From: Nitrosomonas sp. Is79A3
Lineage (GTDB): Bacteria; Pseudomonadota; Gammaproteobacteria; Burkholderiales; Nitrosomonadaceae
Length of the DNA stretch: 64,000 nucleotides
NCBI RefSeq assembly: GCF_000219585.1
Contig: NC_015731.1
Coordinates: 558,001-622,000 of the forward strand
Reading direction: 5' to 3'
Below, piece by piece: positions 1 through 9,859 of the stretch. The translations under genes were made by a program, and so were the position numbers. The notes under the pieces are model-generated. The model saw only the letters and a list, made by a program, of their open reading frames with translations, was not told the DNA's origin and ran no database searches. Within the stretch, counting starts at the first letter, position 1. Each line of letters opens with the position of its first letter.

Positions 1-114
1 GGACCTAAAACCACAGGCCCTATGGTGGCTGAACCTACGCCAGAATGGACGAGTGAAGAAAATAAAACACCTAAGAAGCTTTCCGATATACCGGTGACAT
101 TGATTAACAAATAG
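1..114 (+). CDS. C-terminal end of an upstream gene (cut by window edge)
   Basis: An open frame enters from the left edge and stops at TAG 112-114, giving 37 residues that contain GPMVAEPTPEW and end VTLINK. The tail is polar and has no domain of its own. It lies 52 bases upstream of hpnB in the same direction, so it is probably the previous gene of a hopanoid operon. The radical-SAM protein HpnH is one possibility, guessed only from context and the GPM motif. Too little is present to name it. Confidence 0.55.
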   Translation, partial: GPKTTGPMVAEPTPEWTSEENKTPKKLSDIPVTLINK

Positions 115-166
115 ACAGCTATAGAATATTGATACTGGTTTATAAAATCTTCTCCAAGTAAGAATA

Positions 167-1297
167 ATGGTGGAATTAGTATTGTATTTGTCTGTGTTTG
201 GTGTTTTATGCTGGTGGTTATTATTACTGCTGCCGTGGCGCCCATGGAGTATCCATGAGAAAGTTGAAACGCAAGGTGGCATAGATTCCAATAAAACGCT
301 AAGTGATATTACCGTACTAATTCCAGCCCGCAACGAGGGTCCGTATATTCGTCATACGCTTGATGGCGTGAGAGCACAGAGCGGGAATATGCGCATCATT
401 GTGATCGATGATCAATCGGTGGACGATACTGCTGAGCAAGCTCAGCGTAGTGGTGCGCTTGTGTTATCCGGCACTGCGCCGCCTGTTGACTGGAGCGGAA
501 AATTATGGGCGCTAGAGCAGGGGTTACGCGAAGTCAGAACACACTATACGTTGTTGCTGGATGCTGATATTGAGCTAAGCCCCGGGATTGTTATTGAGTT
601 ACAGCAAAAAGCGCGCAATGAAAACCTTGCGCTGGTATCATTGATGGCAGAGCCGCCTATGAAGAATTTCATAGAACGTTTACTAATGCCAGCTTTTATA
701 TTTTTCTTTAAGCTTTTGTATCCTTTTGGGCTAGCAAATAAGCCGGTATCACGGGTTGCAGCCGCTGCAGGCGGGTGTATTTTAGTGGAAACACAAGCAC
801 TGCGCTCAGTTGGAGCTTTTGCAAATTTGCACGGTGCGCTGATTGATGATTGTACTTTAGCTGCACATATTAAACGTGCGGGTTTAAAAACCTTTGTTGG
901 GCTTAGTCGTGCGGCTCGTAGTCATCGTGGTTATCAAGACTTAAAGCCGATTTGGGAAATGGTGGCTCGTACTGCTTTTACCCAATTAAGATACTCGTTT
1001 ATTTTACTTGTCAGCTGCACATTAATCATGATTTCCATGTTTTGGGCAGCACCGCTAGCATTTTTGCTATTATCTGCTCAAGAAGCTTATATAGTGAGTG
1101 CGCTAGTATGGGTGGCTATGTTTATTACCTATATGCCAACTTTAATTTATTATCAGCGTTCCCCGCTCTGGAGTCTAGCATTGCCCGTAATTGGTACGCT
1201 GTATCTTGGCATGACTTGGACATCAGCGCTACGCTATTGGCGTGGGGAACGCGCTTGTTGGAAAGACCGACGCTATGAAAGTAATGCGAACAATTAA
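167..1297 (+). CDS. hpnB: Hopene-associated glycosyltransferase HpnB
   Basis: A 376-residue membrane-anchored family 2 glycosyltransferase. There is an N-terminal membrane segment (about residues 5-23), a GT-A start motif LIPARNEGPY (51-60), a DAD metal-binding motif at 132-134, an acidic DD pair at 227-228, and several hydrophobic segments after about residue 280. This matches HpnB of hopanoid clusters, thought to act on bacteriohopane side chains at the inner membrane. The next gene, hpnM, starts inside its last codons and hpnN follows, which supports the assignment. The exact sugar reaction of HpnB is not established. Confidence 0.85.
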   Translation: MVELVLYLSVFGVLCWWLLLLLPWRPWSIHEKVETQGGIDSNKTLSDITVLIPARNEGPYIRHTLDGVRAQSGNMRIIVIDDQSVDDTAEQAQRSGALVLSGTAPPVDWSGKLWALEQGLREVRTHYTLLLDADIELSPGIVIELQQKARNENLALVSLMAEPPMKNFIERLLMPAFIFFFKLLYPFGLANKPVSRVAAAAGGCILVETQALRSVGAFANLHGALIDDCTLAAHIKRAGLKTFVGLSRAARSHRGYQDLKPIWEMVARTAFTQLRYSFILLVSCTLIMISMFWAAPLAFLLLSAQEAYIVSALVWVAMFITYMPTLIYYQRSPLWSLALPVIGTLYLGMTWTSALRYWRGERACWKDRRYESNANN

Positions 1298-1907
1298 ATT
1301 GATCGGGTGGTGTCTGATATTGGTGATGCTGTTGCCAATTTCTGCTGCGTTGAGTACGCCCGATTCAGGACCTGAGAGTCCGGAGCGGGTTATAGAAAAG
1401 TTACAATCCTCCTTACTTCAGGTTATGCGTGAAGGTGATAAACTGGGCTATGAAGGGCGATTCAAATTTCTGGAACCGGTTATTGATGAATCTCATGATC
1501 TTGATCTGATTATCAAAACAATATTAGGTGCAACATACTGGTCGCAGTTAGATAAAGGACAACAAGATTTGATTGCTGAGACATTTCGCAAGCTCAGTAT
1601 TGCCACCTATGCTGGGCGGTTTAATCAGTATGAAGGAGAGCAGTTTCAGATTGTAGAGCAGCGTGCTTTGCCGCGCGAACAAGTATTGGTGCGTAGCCGG
1701 TTAACTAAATCGGATGGCGGCACGGTAAATTTTGATTATGTGTTACACCAAACAGACGGGCGTTGGCGTATTGCCAATATCCTGTTTGATGGTGTGAGTG
1801 ATCTTGCAATAAAACGTGGAGAGTATCGCGCTATTTTGCAGCGGGATGGTTTCCAGGCACTGATTGATATGATTAAGGAAAAAATTGTTCTGACTCAGCA
1901 AAATTAA
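1275..1907 (+). CDS. hpnM: Hopanoid-associated periplasmic protein HpnM (MlaC/Ttg2D-like)
   Basis: About 210 residues starting at MKVMRTIKL, where a signal peptide begins (hydrophobic core GWCLILVMLLPISAALS). The frame opens at 1242, but that would place 11 residues ahead of the signal peptide, so ATG 1275 is preferred. The start overlaps the end of hpnB by 23 bases, suggesting translational coupling. The mature part has the MlaC/toluene-tolerance pattern: SSLLQVMREG, a helix-rich middle and a DGRWRIANILFDGVS stretch near the end. MlaC-type proteins carry lipids across the periplasm. Next to the HpnN pump it probably carries hopanoids. Confidence 0.82.
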   Translation: MKVMRTIKLIGWCLILVMLLPISAALSTPDSGPESPERVIEKLQSSLLQVMREGDKLGYEGRFKFLEPVIDESHDLDLIIKTILGATYWSQLDKGQQDLIAETFRKLSIATYAGRFNQYEGEQFQIVEQRALPREQVLVRSRLTKSDGGTVNFDYVLHQTDGRWRIANILFDGVSDLAIKRGEYRAILQRDGFQALIDMIKEKIVLTQQN

Positions 1908-1948
1908 TCATTCGATGATTTCATTTTTTCCTGAAGGTTTTTTTAAAC

Positions 1949-4612
1949 GTGAAAAGTTCACACAGTATTAGTTTCCGGATTTTTGCACGTTGGGCCGAGT
2001 TCTCCTATCAGAATGCTATCTGGATTATTCTGCTCGTATTGTTATTGACTTCGCTGAGCACTGTTTATACAGTCAATAATCTTGGTGTTCATACCGATAC
2101 GACGGACATGCTCTCCGAGGATGTTCCTTTTCGTGCCAATCATATCCGTTATAAAAAATCATTTTCCCAGTATGAAGATACGTTCTTACTAGTACTAGAC
2201 GCTCCAACACCTGAGCAAGCGCATCAAGCAGCTAAACGCTTTACCAACTATCTGCAAAAAGATAGCACGCAATTTTCCAATACATACTATCTAACCGGAG
2301 AACCTTTTTTTGAGCAGAATGGCCTTTTTTTCAAGAACCTGTCAGAGCTAGGCCGAATTACCGATTATTTGGCAGCAGCACAACCATTGGTTGCGCGCAT
2401 AGCTGAAAGTCCTACACTTTATACATTTTCTTCTGTTCTCACAGAAGCCGTTGATGAATTGCGCGCGGGCCGTCAGTTAGAATTGGAACCGGTATTTAAT
2501 GGGGTCAGTGCAACACTGAACGCACGGCTTGCCGGTAAATCCCGCGCGTTATCCTGGCAAGCATTATTGGGTGGTGAAGCGCAGAAAGAAACTTATCAGG
2601 AATTGATCATAGTACAGCCTAAGCTCGATTATTCTCAAATATTTGCTGCTGAAGAGCCGATCAATGCAATTCGCATTGCTGCGCAGGATATGGGATTTAC
2701 TCCGAACGCTGTTGAAAAATTGCGCATTACGGGTGAAGTAGCGCTGGCTCACGATGAACTCCTCAGTGCAATGCATGGAGCTCAGGATGCTGGAATATTG
2801 GCATTAGTGCTGGTGGCTTTGGTATTACTCATTGCATTTCGTTCTGCCGGGGCAATAGTCACAGTGATACTAAGTCTGATTATCGGCTTATTACTGACTG
2901 CAGCATTTGCCACCGCTGCTGTGGGGCATTTGAACTTGATTTCTATAGCATTTGCTGTTTTATATATTGGCCTCGGTGTTGATTATGCCATTCATTTTTT
3001 GTTGCGGCATGAAGAACTCAGGAAGCCTGATCAGTCTGTTTCAGAAGCATTATATAAAGCTGGTGGTGATATGGGGCAAGCACTGCTGATTTGTGCAATC
3101 ACCACTGCGATTGGTTTCTATGCTTTTATGCCAACCACTTATGAGGGAGTTGCAGAACTGGGTCTGATATCGGGGACAGGTATGCTGATCAGCTTTTTGA
3201 TTACGATGACGCTAATTCCTGCCTTGCAAAGGTGTTTTCCAACCCACGTTAGAAAATCATCAACTTCGATTCAATCAATCAATAGCGTTCTAGATCTACC
3301 CAGACACGCGCGTAAATTGGTATACGGCGTAACAATCATCGCAATTCTAGCTTCCGTCTTGGCTTTGCCACACATCAAGTTCGATTATAATTTGCTGAAT
3401 CTGAATAATCCGCATGCGGAGTCAGTTCAGACCTTCCAGGAGTTACTGAGAAACACGGAAGATTCACCATGGCATATTAATATTTTAGTTAGTAATATCC
3501 AGGAAACAGGACACATCGTGCAACGTCTGAGAGCGCTGCCGGAAGTAGAAAAAGTAATTAGCATGCTTGATCTGGTACCTCAAGAACAGGAAGCAAAAAG
3601 TTTGTTGATTGAGGAGATGGCAATGACGCTCGGTCCCATTTCTTTTTCCTCTACGGCATTTCTGATTCCAGACCATCATACTGTTCCAGAGCAGCGAATG
3701 GCTCTGGAAAAATTAAATACTGCATTAGACCGGTTTATCGGCGAGAAACCGGGGCATCCTTCTGAAGCTTCTGCCCGGGCGTTGCGTGCATCCCTGTCTA
3801 ATCTACTGGCTGAGCTGGATAAGCGTACGATGCAAAATGACCAGGGAGGAGAGCAATTATTACGTGCGGCTAATCATGATTTACTCAGTTTGTTGCCTGG
3901 TTCAATTAAACGATTGCAACTGGCATTGGCAGCGCAGCCGTTTACGCAAGAGGCATTACCGGCATCAGTGAGCTCGCACTGGCATACGAGCGATGACGTA
4001 TATCGCATTGCGGTTTACCCGTCAGAAAATATTAATGACAATGACGCATTGCGCAGATTTGTGCATGCCGTGCAAAAGATAGCTCCCACTGCGACCGGTG
4101 TGCCGGTAATCAGTCTGGAAGCGGGTGAAGCGGTAGTGGATGCGTTTATTCATGCTTTCTCGCTGGCGTTGCTGGGCGTCATAATTACACTATGGATGAT
4201 GCTTAGAAGTGTTTCAGCGACCGTGCTGGTATTAATACCGCTATTATTGGCGGCTCTATTCACAGGTGCCTGCACGGTTCTGCTAGGGCTGCCGTTCAAT
4301 TTTGCCAATATTATTGCTTTGCCGCTGTTACTGGGTATTGGTATCGACAGCAGCTTGCATATGGTCCACAGGAGCCGTAGCACCGGCGCGGTTTATGAGA
4401 ATTTATTGCATACCAGTACTGCGCGTGCCATTTTTTATAGCGCACTAACAACGCTGGTGGGTTTCGGCAGTCTGGTGTTTTCCACACATCAGGGTACCGC
4501 CAGTATGGGATTGCTTTTGACGGTTGGTTTATTTCTAACCCTGGTTTGTGTACTGATAATCCTGCCGGTTTTGTTGCATTCAGCCGGTGAAAAAAAAGAG
4601 AGTATTGTTTAG
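1949..4612 (+). CDS. hpnN: Hopanoid transporter HpnN (RND superfamily, MMPL-like)
   Basis: 887 residues with the RND layout: one N-terminal helix, a large periplasmic loop, a block of helices from about residue 275 containing GLGVDYAIHF, a second loop, and a second helix block near 725-880 containing GIGIDSSLHMVH. HpnN moves hopanoids from the inner to the outer membrane in Rhodopseudomonas and Burkholderia. The start is GTG 1949, with GAAGG 12 bases upstream. It follows hpnM by 41 bases and ends 3 bases from the convergent rsmB, with no terminator visible between them. Confidence 0.88.
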   Translation: MKSSHSISFRIFARWAEFSYQNAIWIILLVLLLTSLSTVYTVNNLGVHTDTTDMLSEDVPFRANHIRYKKSFSQYEDTFLLVLDAPTPEQAHQAAKRFTNYLQKDSTQFSNTYYLTGEPFFEQNGLFFKNLSELGRITDYLAAAQPLVARIAESPTLYTFSSVLTEAVDELRAGRQLELEPVFNGVSATLNARLAGKSRALSWQALLGGEAQKETYQELIIVQPKLDYSQIFAAEEPINAIRIAAQDMGFTPNAVEKLRITGEVALAHDELLSAMHGAQDAGILALVLVALVLLIAFRSAGAIVTVILSLIIGLLLTAAFATAAVGHLNLISIAFAVLYIGLGVDYAIHFLLRHEELRKPDQSVSEALYKAGGDMGQALLICAITTAIGFYAFMPTTYEGVAELGLISGTGMLISFLITMTLIPALQRCFPTHVRKSSTSIQSINSVLDLPRHARKLVYGVTIIAILASVLALPHIKFDYNLLNLNNPHAESVQTFQELLRNTEDSPWHINILVSNIQETGHIVQRLRALPEVEKVISMLDLVPQEQEAKSLLIEEMAMTLGPISFSSTAFLIPDHHTVPEQRMALEKLNTALDRFIGEKPGHPSEASARALRASLSNLLAELDKRTMQNDQGGEQLLRAANHDLLSLLPGSIKRLQLALAAQPFTQEALPASVSSHWHTSDDVYRIAVYPSENINDNDALRRFVHAVQKIAPTATGVPVISLEAGEAVVDAFIHAFSLALLGVIITLWMMLRSVSATVLVLIPLLLAALFTGACTVLLGLPFNFANIIALPLLLGIGIDSSLHMVHRSRSTGAVYENLLHTSTARAIFYSALTTLVGFGSLVFSTHQGTASMGLLLTVGLFLTLVCVLIILPVLLHSAGEKKESIV

Positions 4613-4615
4613 TTA

Positions 4616-5887
4616 TTACTCCGGTTTAGCCGCTTCAACGCGCGTTAAAGCCGCAGCAAAGAAGCCGTCAGTTTGATGCAGCAGAGGGGATAGCTGTAAG
4701 AATTCGCCGGTATCCAGCGGTATCTTTTGCTGTGCCAGTAACTCGGCACAGTTTAGCAAGCTATACTGTGGATGTGTGTTTAGAAAATCTTGCACTACTT
4801 GTTGATTTTCTTCCGGCAAGAAACTGCAGGTTGCATACACCAGCCGCCCCCCTGGTTTGAGCAAGCTGGCGGCAGCGGAAAGAATAGCAGCTTGTTTTGC
4901 TTTAAGCTCATCAATACTCTGCGGGGATTGGCGCCATTTTAAATCCGGATTACGTCGTAATGTTCCGAGACCACTGCACGGCGCATCAACCAGTACCCGA
5001 TCTATTTTTCCTGCCAGCCGTTTAACTTTGATGTCGTTCTCATTCGCGATGCGTTGTGCGTGCAGATTGGATAAACCCGAACGCTTGAAGCGCGGTTTCA
5101 GATTACTCAATCTTTTTTCAGAGATGTCAAAAGCATAAAGACGCCCTTTTGAATTCATCAAGGCACCCAGTAGTAGCGATTTGCCACCCGCTCCGGCGCA
5201 GAAGTCGACAACCATCTCACCCCGCTTAGGTGCCAGCAAGTATCCGAGTAATTGACTGCCTTCATCCTGTACTTCTATTTTTCCGGATAAAAAGAGTTCA
5301 TGGCGGTTGATCGCAGGTTTTCCGGTAAGCCGGATCCCGCAGGGGGAATAAGGTGTTTCCTGTGCTTCAATCCCTTCCAGGCTGAGCGTTTCGAGCACTT
5401 GATTACGTTTTCCGAGAATAGTATTCACCCGCAGATCAAGCGGTGCGGATTTTTGTAAGGAAAATCCTAGGTTGAGAATGTCTGCATCCGCCATGAATTG
5501 CTTTAATTTTTCTACCAGCCATTCGGGAAATTCTGCCTGAATCGCCAGTGGCAGCGTATCTAATTTGATGGCTTTGATTTCTGCTAGCCATTTTGTTTCA
5601 GATTCGCTGATAAGCGGTGCCAATTCACGCAAATTCATGCCATTAAATTTTACTAAATAGGCTAAAACCAGTGAGCGAGGCGTGATGCGTTCTGTCAGGC
5701 TTTCAAGAAAAAAGCGGTGGCGTAATATGCCAAAGACTGTCTCTGCAATGAATGCGCGATCTTGTCCACCCAGTAGCGGGTTTTCCCGGAAGAAGTGCCG
5801 CAGAATTCCATCGGCGGGATATTCCAAAGGAAGTACAGTTCTTAGGGCAACAATAGCTGAGTCTAGCTGAAAAGGGGTTAATTGCAT
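4616..5887 (-). CDS. rsmB: 16S rRNA m5C967 methyltransferase RsmB
   Basis: 423 residues, the usual length for RsmB. The N-terminal 140 residues resemble the NusB-like RNA-binding domain. The SAM motif is VVDFCAGAGGKS (about 227-237). The two conserved cysteines lie in DAPCSG (Cys304) and YATCSF (Cys354), the latter being the usual catalytic one. The enzyme makes 5-methylcytidine in the small-subunit rRNA. The DUF3108 gene lies 81 bases upstream in the same direction, followed upstream by purN and purM. In many betaproteobacteria rsmB sits by fmt or a two-component pair, which are absent here. Confidence 0.92.
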   Translation of the reverse strand: MQLTPFQLDSAIVALRTVLPLEYPADGILRHFFRENPLLGGQDRAFIAETVFGILRHRFFLESLTERITPRSLVLAYLVKFNGMNLRELAPLISESETKWLAEIKAIKLDTLPLAIQAEFPEWLVEKLKQFMADADILNLGFSLQKSAPLDLRVNTILGKRNQVLETLSLEGIEAQETPYSPCGIRLTGKPAINRHELFLSGKIEVQDEGSQLLGYLLAPKRGEMVVDFCAGAGGKSLLLGALMNSKGRLYAFDISEKRLSNLKPRFKRSGLSNLHAQRIANENDIKVKRLAGKIDRVLVDAPCSGLGTLRRNPDLKWRQSPQSIDELKAKQAAILSAAASLLKPGGRLVYATCSFLPEENQQVVQDFLNTHPQYSLLNCAELLAQQKIPLDTGEFLQLSPLLHQTDGFFAAALTRVEAAKPE

Positions 5888-5968
5888 TGATTTCCTGGCG
5901 TGTGTTTGATCAACTGGAAGAAACGTTGATTAAGTTTGTCTATGATGCGTACTTTTTGACCGATCTGC

Positions 5969-6685
5969 TTAATGATCGGCTTTATAGCTAATGTTAATTC
6001 CGGTAACCATTTTCTCGATTTCGCGGCCATTTTCTTCGACGGATACGATGCGAACAGGCAACATGTGATTGTTGGGCGCAAGCCATAGTTTTCTTTTCAC
6101 TTTGGCATTTTTATTTTCTTGCCGGGTTAGTACGATCGTGTCTATTTCACCGATGGGTGTTTGGAGAATTTCCTTTGATACCGCATAGTGTGCTAATTGC
6201 AGGCTACGCCCATCGGTGACATGTTTTTCCACATACTGCTTAGGTAGGGGGGCAAACATAAAGTTGTACGATAAGCTGAGGCGATCCAAAGTACCTTCGA
6301 GTAATCTTTTCTGCTCCTCTTGTCCTTTATGCTGCAGCGTTATGATATGTTTTTCCCAATCAAAAATAGCCACACTGGGTGCTTTTTTTCCACGCTTCTC
6401 ATAAGCGCGAACGGGCCGTAGTCCCTGTTTAGTAATGGTTCCTTCGCTATGGCGTACGATACTATTGGGTTCTATGATTTTAAAAACACCAGTAGCTTGC
6501 GCTTCACTGTTAATCGTATAACTATGTATACCATTGACATGTTTGATTTCCATCACTTCATTAATTTCTCCTTGACCGATATCCGTTGTAACGGCGTAAC
6601 TGATTTCAATGCGCGACGGTATATCCGTAGCAAATACTGAAAAACTGAGTATCCACAACAGAACAATCGATGGTAGAAATTTCAT
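5969..6685 (-). CDS. Exported DUF3108 protein
   Basis: 238 residues with a signal peptide (MKFLPSIVLLWILSFSVFA, cleavage after about residue 19). The mature part is beta-rich and shows DUF3108 features: YAVTTDIGQGEINEVMEIK, an IGEIDTIVLTR strand, and LWLAPNNHMLPVRI near the C terminus. DUF3108 proteins are periplasmic beta-barrel-like proteins, often found beside purN in betaproteobacteria, and have no established function. Its ATG overlaps the purN stop by 4 bases, so the two are translationally coupled. Confidence 0.8.
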   Translation of the reverse strand: MKFLPSIVLLWILSFSVFATDIPSRIEISYAVTTDIGQGEINEVMEIKHVNGIHSYTINSEAQATGVFKIIEPNSIVRHSEGTITKQGLRPVRAYEKRGKKAPSVAIFDWEKHIITLQHKGQEEQKRLLEGTLDRLSLSYNFMFAPLPKQYVEKHVTDGRSLQLAHYAVSKEILQTPIGEIDTIVLTRQENKNAKVKRKLWLAPNNHMLPVRIVSVEENGREIEKMVTGINISYKADH

Positions 6686-7320
6686 TCGGGTAGTCCTGGT
6701 GAATAAAGCGCTATTTCACGAACACTGGAGTCTATCACTTCAACGTGATTCTCAGTAAATCGGATTTGATCTTCCATAAACCAGCGTACGGCCTGAGGGT
6801 AAATACGATGTTCCTGCTGTAAAACCCGGGCTGCCAGTGTTTCCTCAGTATCTTCGGGCAATACAGGAATAGCAGCCTGAATCACAACCGGCCCATGATC
6901 CAGCTGTGCAGTGACAAAATGTACGGTACAGCCATGTATTTTGATCCCTTCTTGCAGTGCTCTTGCATGCGTTCCCAAACCTGGAAATGCGGGTAATAAT
7001 GAAGGATGAATATTCATTAATCGGCCTTGATAACGTTGCACAAAGCGATCGCTTAGTATACGCATGAAGCCAGCCAGTGCAATCAGTTTGGGTTGGCAAG
7101 CGTCAATTTTTTCTGCCAATGCCGTATCAAATGTTTGCCTATCTGGAAAAGTACGATGATCGATGACGATGGTTTTGGCACCATATTTCCGGGCGATTTC
7201 CAACCCTGTTGCATTCGGATTGTTACTGATTACCGTGATGCGATCTGCCTGAAATCCCGCTTCCAATAGCGCCTGCATATTACTGCCGCGGCCGGAGATT
7301 AGAATGACCAGTGATTTCAT
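6682..7320 (-). CDS. purN: Phosphoribosylglycinamide formyltransferase PurN
   Basis: 212 residues, normal length. It transfers a formyl group from 10-formyl-tetrahydrofolate to glycinamide ribonucleotide in purine synthesis. The N-terminal phosphate-binding motif is SGRGSNMQALL. The catalytic triad is visible as Asn103 and His105 in MNIHPSLLP and Asp141 in LDHGPVVI. It follows purM by 23 bases, giving a purM-purN-DUF3108 operon on the minus strand. Confidence 0.96.
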   Translation of the reverse strand: MKSLVILISGRGSNMQALLEAGFQADRITVISNNPNATGLEIARKYGAKTIVIDHRTFPDRQTFDTALAEKIDACQPKLIALAGFMRILSDRFVQRYQGRLMNIHPSLLPAFPGLGTHARALQEGIKIHGCTVHFVTAQLDHGPVVIQAAIPVLPEDTEETLAARVLQQEHRIYPQAVRWFMEDQIRFTENHVEVIDSSVREIALYSPGLPE

Positions 7321-7343
7321 GATACCGTTGGATGCATAACCAT

Positions 7344-8402
7344 TTAGACTAAAATGGTCGCCGCCTGATTGTTTATGCGTGATTTAATTTTACCGATCTG
7401 CCAGACGGTTTCGCCGGAGGCACGCAAATTGCGCAGAGCGTTTTCCGCATGATCAGGCGCCACTACGATTACCATGCCAATGCCGCAATTAAATACACGC
7501 GCCATCTCATGATCCGCAACATTCCCCTGTCGTTGCAGCCAGTGAAATAACGGCGGCATTTCCCAGGCATCTTTCTGCAAAACGGCCATGAGCTGATCCG
7601 GCAAAATACGTGGTACATTTTCGATCAATCCGCCGCCGGTAATGTGCGCCAGGCCTTTAACAGGGAGCTGTTTGATCAGCTCAAGTACCGGTTTTACGTA
7701 AACGCGCGTCGGCATCATAATAGTGTCAGCGAGCGTTTGGCCATGGAAATCCGTAGATAAATCTATGCGGTTATTTTCAATAATCTTGCGAATCAACGAA
7801 TACCCATTGGAATGCGCACCACTCGATGCGAGACCCAGCACAATATCGCCTGCTTGTATCGTGGCGCCGCTGATAATCCGGTTTTTCTCAACAATACCGA
7901 CAGCAAATCCGGCAAGATCATATTCATCGTGCGGATACATGCCCGGCATTTCAGCCGTCTCACCGCCAATCAACGCACAGCCCGCCAGCTCACATCCTTT
8001 GGCAACACCACTGATCACCGCAGTCGCGGTTTCCACATTTAATTTGCCGCAAGCGAAATAATCCAGGAAAAATAAAGGCTCCGCGCCTTGCACCAATATG
8101 TCGTTAACACTCATCGCCACCAGGTCAATGCCAATGCTGTCGTGCTGATTGAGCTGAAAAGCCAGTTTAAGCTTGGTGCCCACGCCATCCGTACCGGAAA
8201 CCAGAACGGGATTTTGATATTTCTTGGAAATTTCAAACAACGCACCAAAACCGCCAATCTCGGTAAGCACCTCGGGGCGTAATGTACGTTTCGCAAACGG
8301 TTTAATATTCTCAACTAAACGATCCCCTGCATCAATGTCTACACCGGCATCGCGATAGGAGAGTTGGGTTGTATCAGGGTGATTAGAATTGGATGAAGTC
8401 AA
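7344..8402 (-). CDS. purM: Phosphoribosylformylglycinamidine cyclo-ligase (AIR synthetase) PurM
   Basis: 352 residues. It makes 5-aminoimidazole ribonucleotide with ATP. Recognisable motifs are [17 protein letters not shown] near the N terminus, [10 protein letters not shown] (ATP-binding region), the [17 protein letters not shown] segment, [12 protein letters not shown] and [15 protein letters not shown]. It is the first gene of a purM-purN operon, with about 340 bases of non-coding DNA upstream that should hold its promoter. Confidence 0.97.
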   Translation of the reverse strand: MTSSNSNHPDTTQLSYRDAGVDIDAGDRLVENIKPFAKRTLRPEVLTEIGGFGALFEISKKYQNPVLVSGTDGVGTKLKLAFQLNQHDSIGIDLVAMSVNDILVQGAEPLFFLDYFACGKLNVETATAVISGVAKGCELAGCALIGGETAEMPGMYPHDEYDLAGFAVGIVEKNRIISGATIQAGDIVLGLASSGAHSNGYSLIRKIIENNRIDLSTDFHGQTLADTIMMPTRVYVKPVLELIKQLPVKGLAHITGGGLIENVPRILPDQLMAVLQKDAWEMPPLFHWLQRQGNVADHEMARVFNCGIGMVIVVAPDHAENALRNLRASGETVWQIGKIKSRINNQAATILV

Positions 8403-8746
8403 GTCGAGTTCTCACGCGGTTACAAAATGAATGCTGCTCTCAGATTGTGATTTTACCGCAAATGAACGATGTGCATGCTGTGGATATATAAAATCGATTA
8501 AATTGGTGTTTTAGGTTGTAACAGTGATGAGAGCAATAGAGTGAGAAATCGCTCCTTATCCAGATTAATCTATGGATTTGTATATTGCTTGAATTTTATA
8601 TATTTGTTTTTGATAAAAAAGATGCTAATTCCTTCTGGCATTCTCGCTGATGATTCCTGAACTTAGTTAAAGCTGAGTTCGTAGTTAGCGATTTATTCAA
8701 GTGGCTTTGATTATCTGCTGTCAGGATGAATTAAGTAAGCTTCATT
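8403..8746. other. Intergenic region upstream of purM
   Basis: About 340 AT-rich bases between purM and the terminator of the next minus-strand gene. No supported reading frame or RNA gene was seen. It presumably carries the purM promoter. I could not identify a convincing purine-operator palindrome by eye. Confidence 0.5.
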
Positions 8747-8790
8747 AATTTTATTACACTTCAGCCAGATGACTGAAGTGTAATAAAATT
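8747..8790 (-). terminator. Perfect 18-bp hairpin terminator of the exported-protein gene
   Basis: Left arm 8747-8764 and right arm 8773-8790 are exact inverted complements (18 of 18) around an 8-base loop. The stem has A/T-rich ends, so on either strand the hairpin ends in a T-rich run. It starts 12 bases past the stop of the minus-strand gene ending at 8802. It may be bidirectional, since nothing on the plus strand needs it. Confidence 0.85.
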
Positions 8791-8801
8791 CCAGATCACT
8801 T

Positions 8802-9326
8802 CTAATCTCTATCGACACAAACAAAATCAATACGGCTATCTTCTACAGTCGCATCCGGTGCATCAGCAGTTTTCTTCTTGGCTAGGAAGTAGAAAGTATG
8901 CTGATTTGTTCCAGCGGTACCATTCGTAGAAGTCAAATTCTTAAATGAAACATTGGTGCTGACCGGTTGAGTATTGATATCATCTACACCACTGTTATCG
9001 ACAAAACCAAGCGTACGCTCTGCAGTTCCATTTGTGCCTGGATTTGTGTTATTTCTCGTGATGGTGAATAAATACTGTTTCTCCGAAGCAGCTCCTGGGT
9101 TTGTTACATCAGCGCTTGCAACGACCATGCAGTCATTGGTACCCACACCACCATTTACAGTATGCGTTACGCTAATTAATGAGGTCCAAAGAACATTATC
9201 GGTGAGAACAACATCCGTGACTGTTCCGCCGCCATCCACTTCATCATTGGCAGCAAAAATTTGTGTGGAAAAAAAGCCTAAATACAAGGCCAGCAATAAT
9301 TGAGTTACAGAGCTATTTTTCATCAT
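8802..9326 (-). CDS. Orphan exported protein, unknown function
   Basis: 174 residues that I do not recognise. A signal peptide is clear (core LLLALYLGFFSTQIFA). The mature part is rich in Thr, Asn, Gly, Asp and Val, has only two cysteines (in NDCMVV and DFVCVD, a possible disulfide) and looks all-beta, like a small extracytoplasmic adhesive or matrix protein. AAAGGAG lies just ahead of two consecutive ATG codons; spacing favours the second (9323). It is transcribed alone, with its own strong terminator and about 500 bases of non-coding DNA upstream, so it is probably a self-standing, well-expressed gene. Confidence 0.75.
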   Translation of the reverse strand: MMKNSSVTQLLLALYLGFFSTQIFAANDEVDGGGTVTDVVLTDNVLWTSLISVTHTVNGGVGTNDCMVVASADVTNPGAASEKQYLFTITRNNTNPGTNGTAERTLGFVDNSGVDDINTQPVSTNVSFKNLTSTNGTAGTNQHTFYFLAKKKTADAPDATVEDSRIDFVCVDRD

Positions 9327-9814
9327 TTTCTCCTTTGGATTGTAAAAATTAAAACTACTGTGCGCGCGGCCCCGGTAAAAAATATTTTCTTGTTGTAGGG
9401 AAGAGAATAAAGACTCAAAACGACTTCCGCTGTGGTAATAGTCACAGATGTTGTTAGATTAAAAGCAGTAAAAATTCCGGTATGGCAAACTCGTGCCAGA
9501 GGAATATTCTGATAGTAAGTTGTCCATGATGCGTGTGGATCTAAATGGGTGGTTTTATTGAGCCGAATATTGCAAATAATGTTCTTTCAAGAGCATTGCT
9601 TCGTCGATTGAATTTGTTTCTCCTTTACGTCAAAATCCCGCCGCAGTATCAGGAGCCATCCGGGTCTGCAAATGGCGATGATAAATCACACAATTAGTAC
9701 GTATTTTTAGCAGCAAGAAAAAACTGATGAGGGTATGATCAACGCTAATTTTGTTGCTGCGATACCGCCGTTGAATGGTATTAACTTTTTCTTTCCGGGA
9801 ACACGTAGATTTTA
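9327..9814. other. Long intergenic region between divergent genes
   Basis: About 490 bases between the exported protein (minus) and the aminotransferase (plus), with no supported ORF. It should hold both promoters. A CCGCCGTT stretch at 9765-9772 can pair with the right arm of the hairpin at 9815-9841 (see that entry). A small RNA ending at that hairpin is possible but unproven. Confidence 0.4.
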
Positions 9815-9841
9815 GCCTCCAGCTTAACTGGCGGTTTTTTT
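9815..9841 (+). terminator. Terminator-like hairpin in the leader of the hpnO-like gene
   Basis: GCCTCCAG (9815-9822), loop CTTAA, CTGGCGGT (9828-9835) with one mismatch, followed by seven T. This is a good intrinsic-terminator shape, yet it lies 18 bases before the ATG at 9860 and points into the gene. Either it ends an upstream small transcript, or it is a leader attenuator. The competing segment CCGCCGTT at 9765-9772 is complementary to its 3' arm with one bulge. Confidence 0.55.
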
Positions 9842-9859
9842 CAATTGCAGAGGTCGTTC

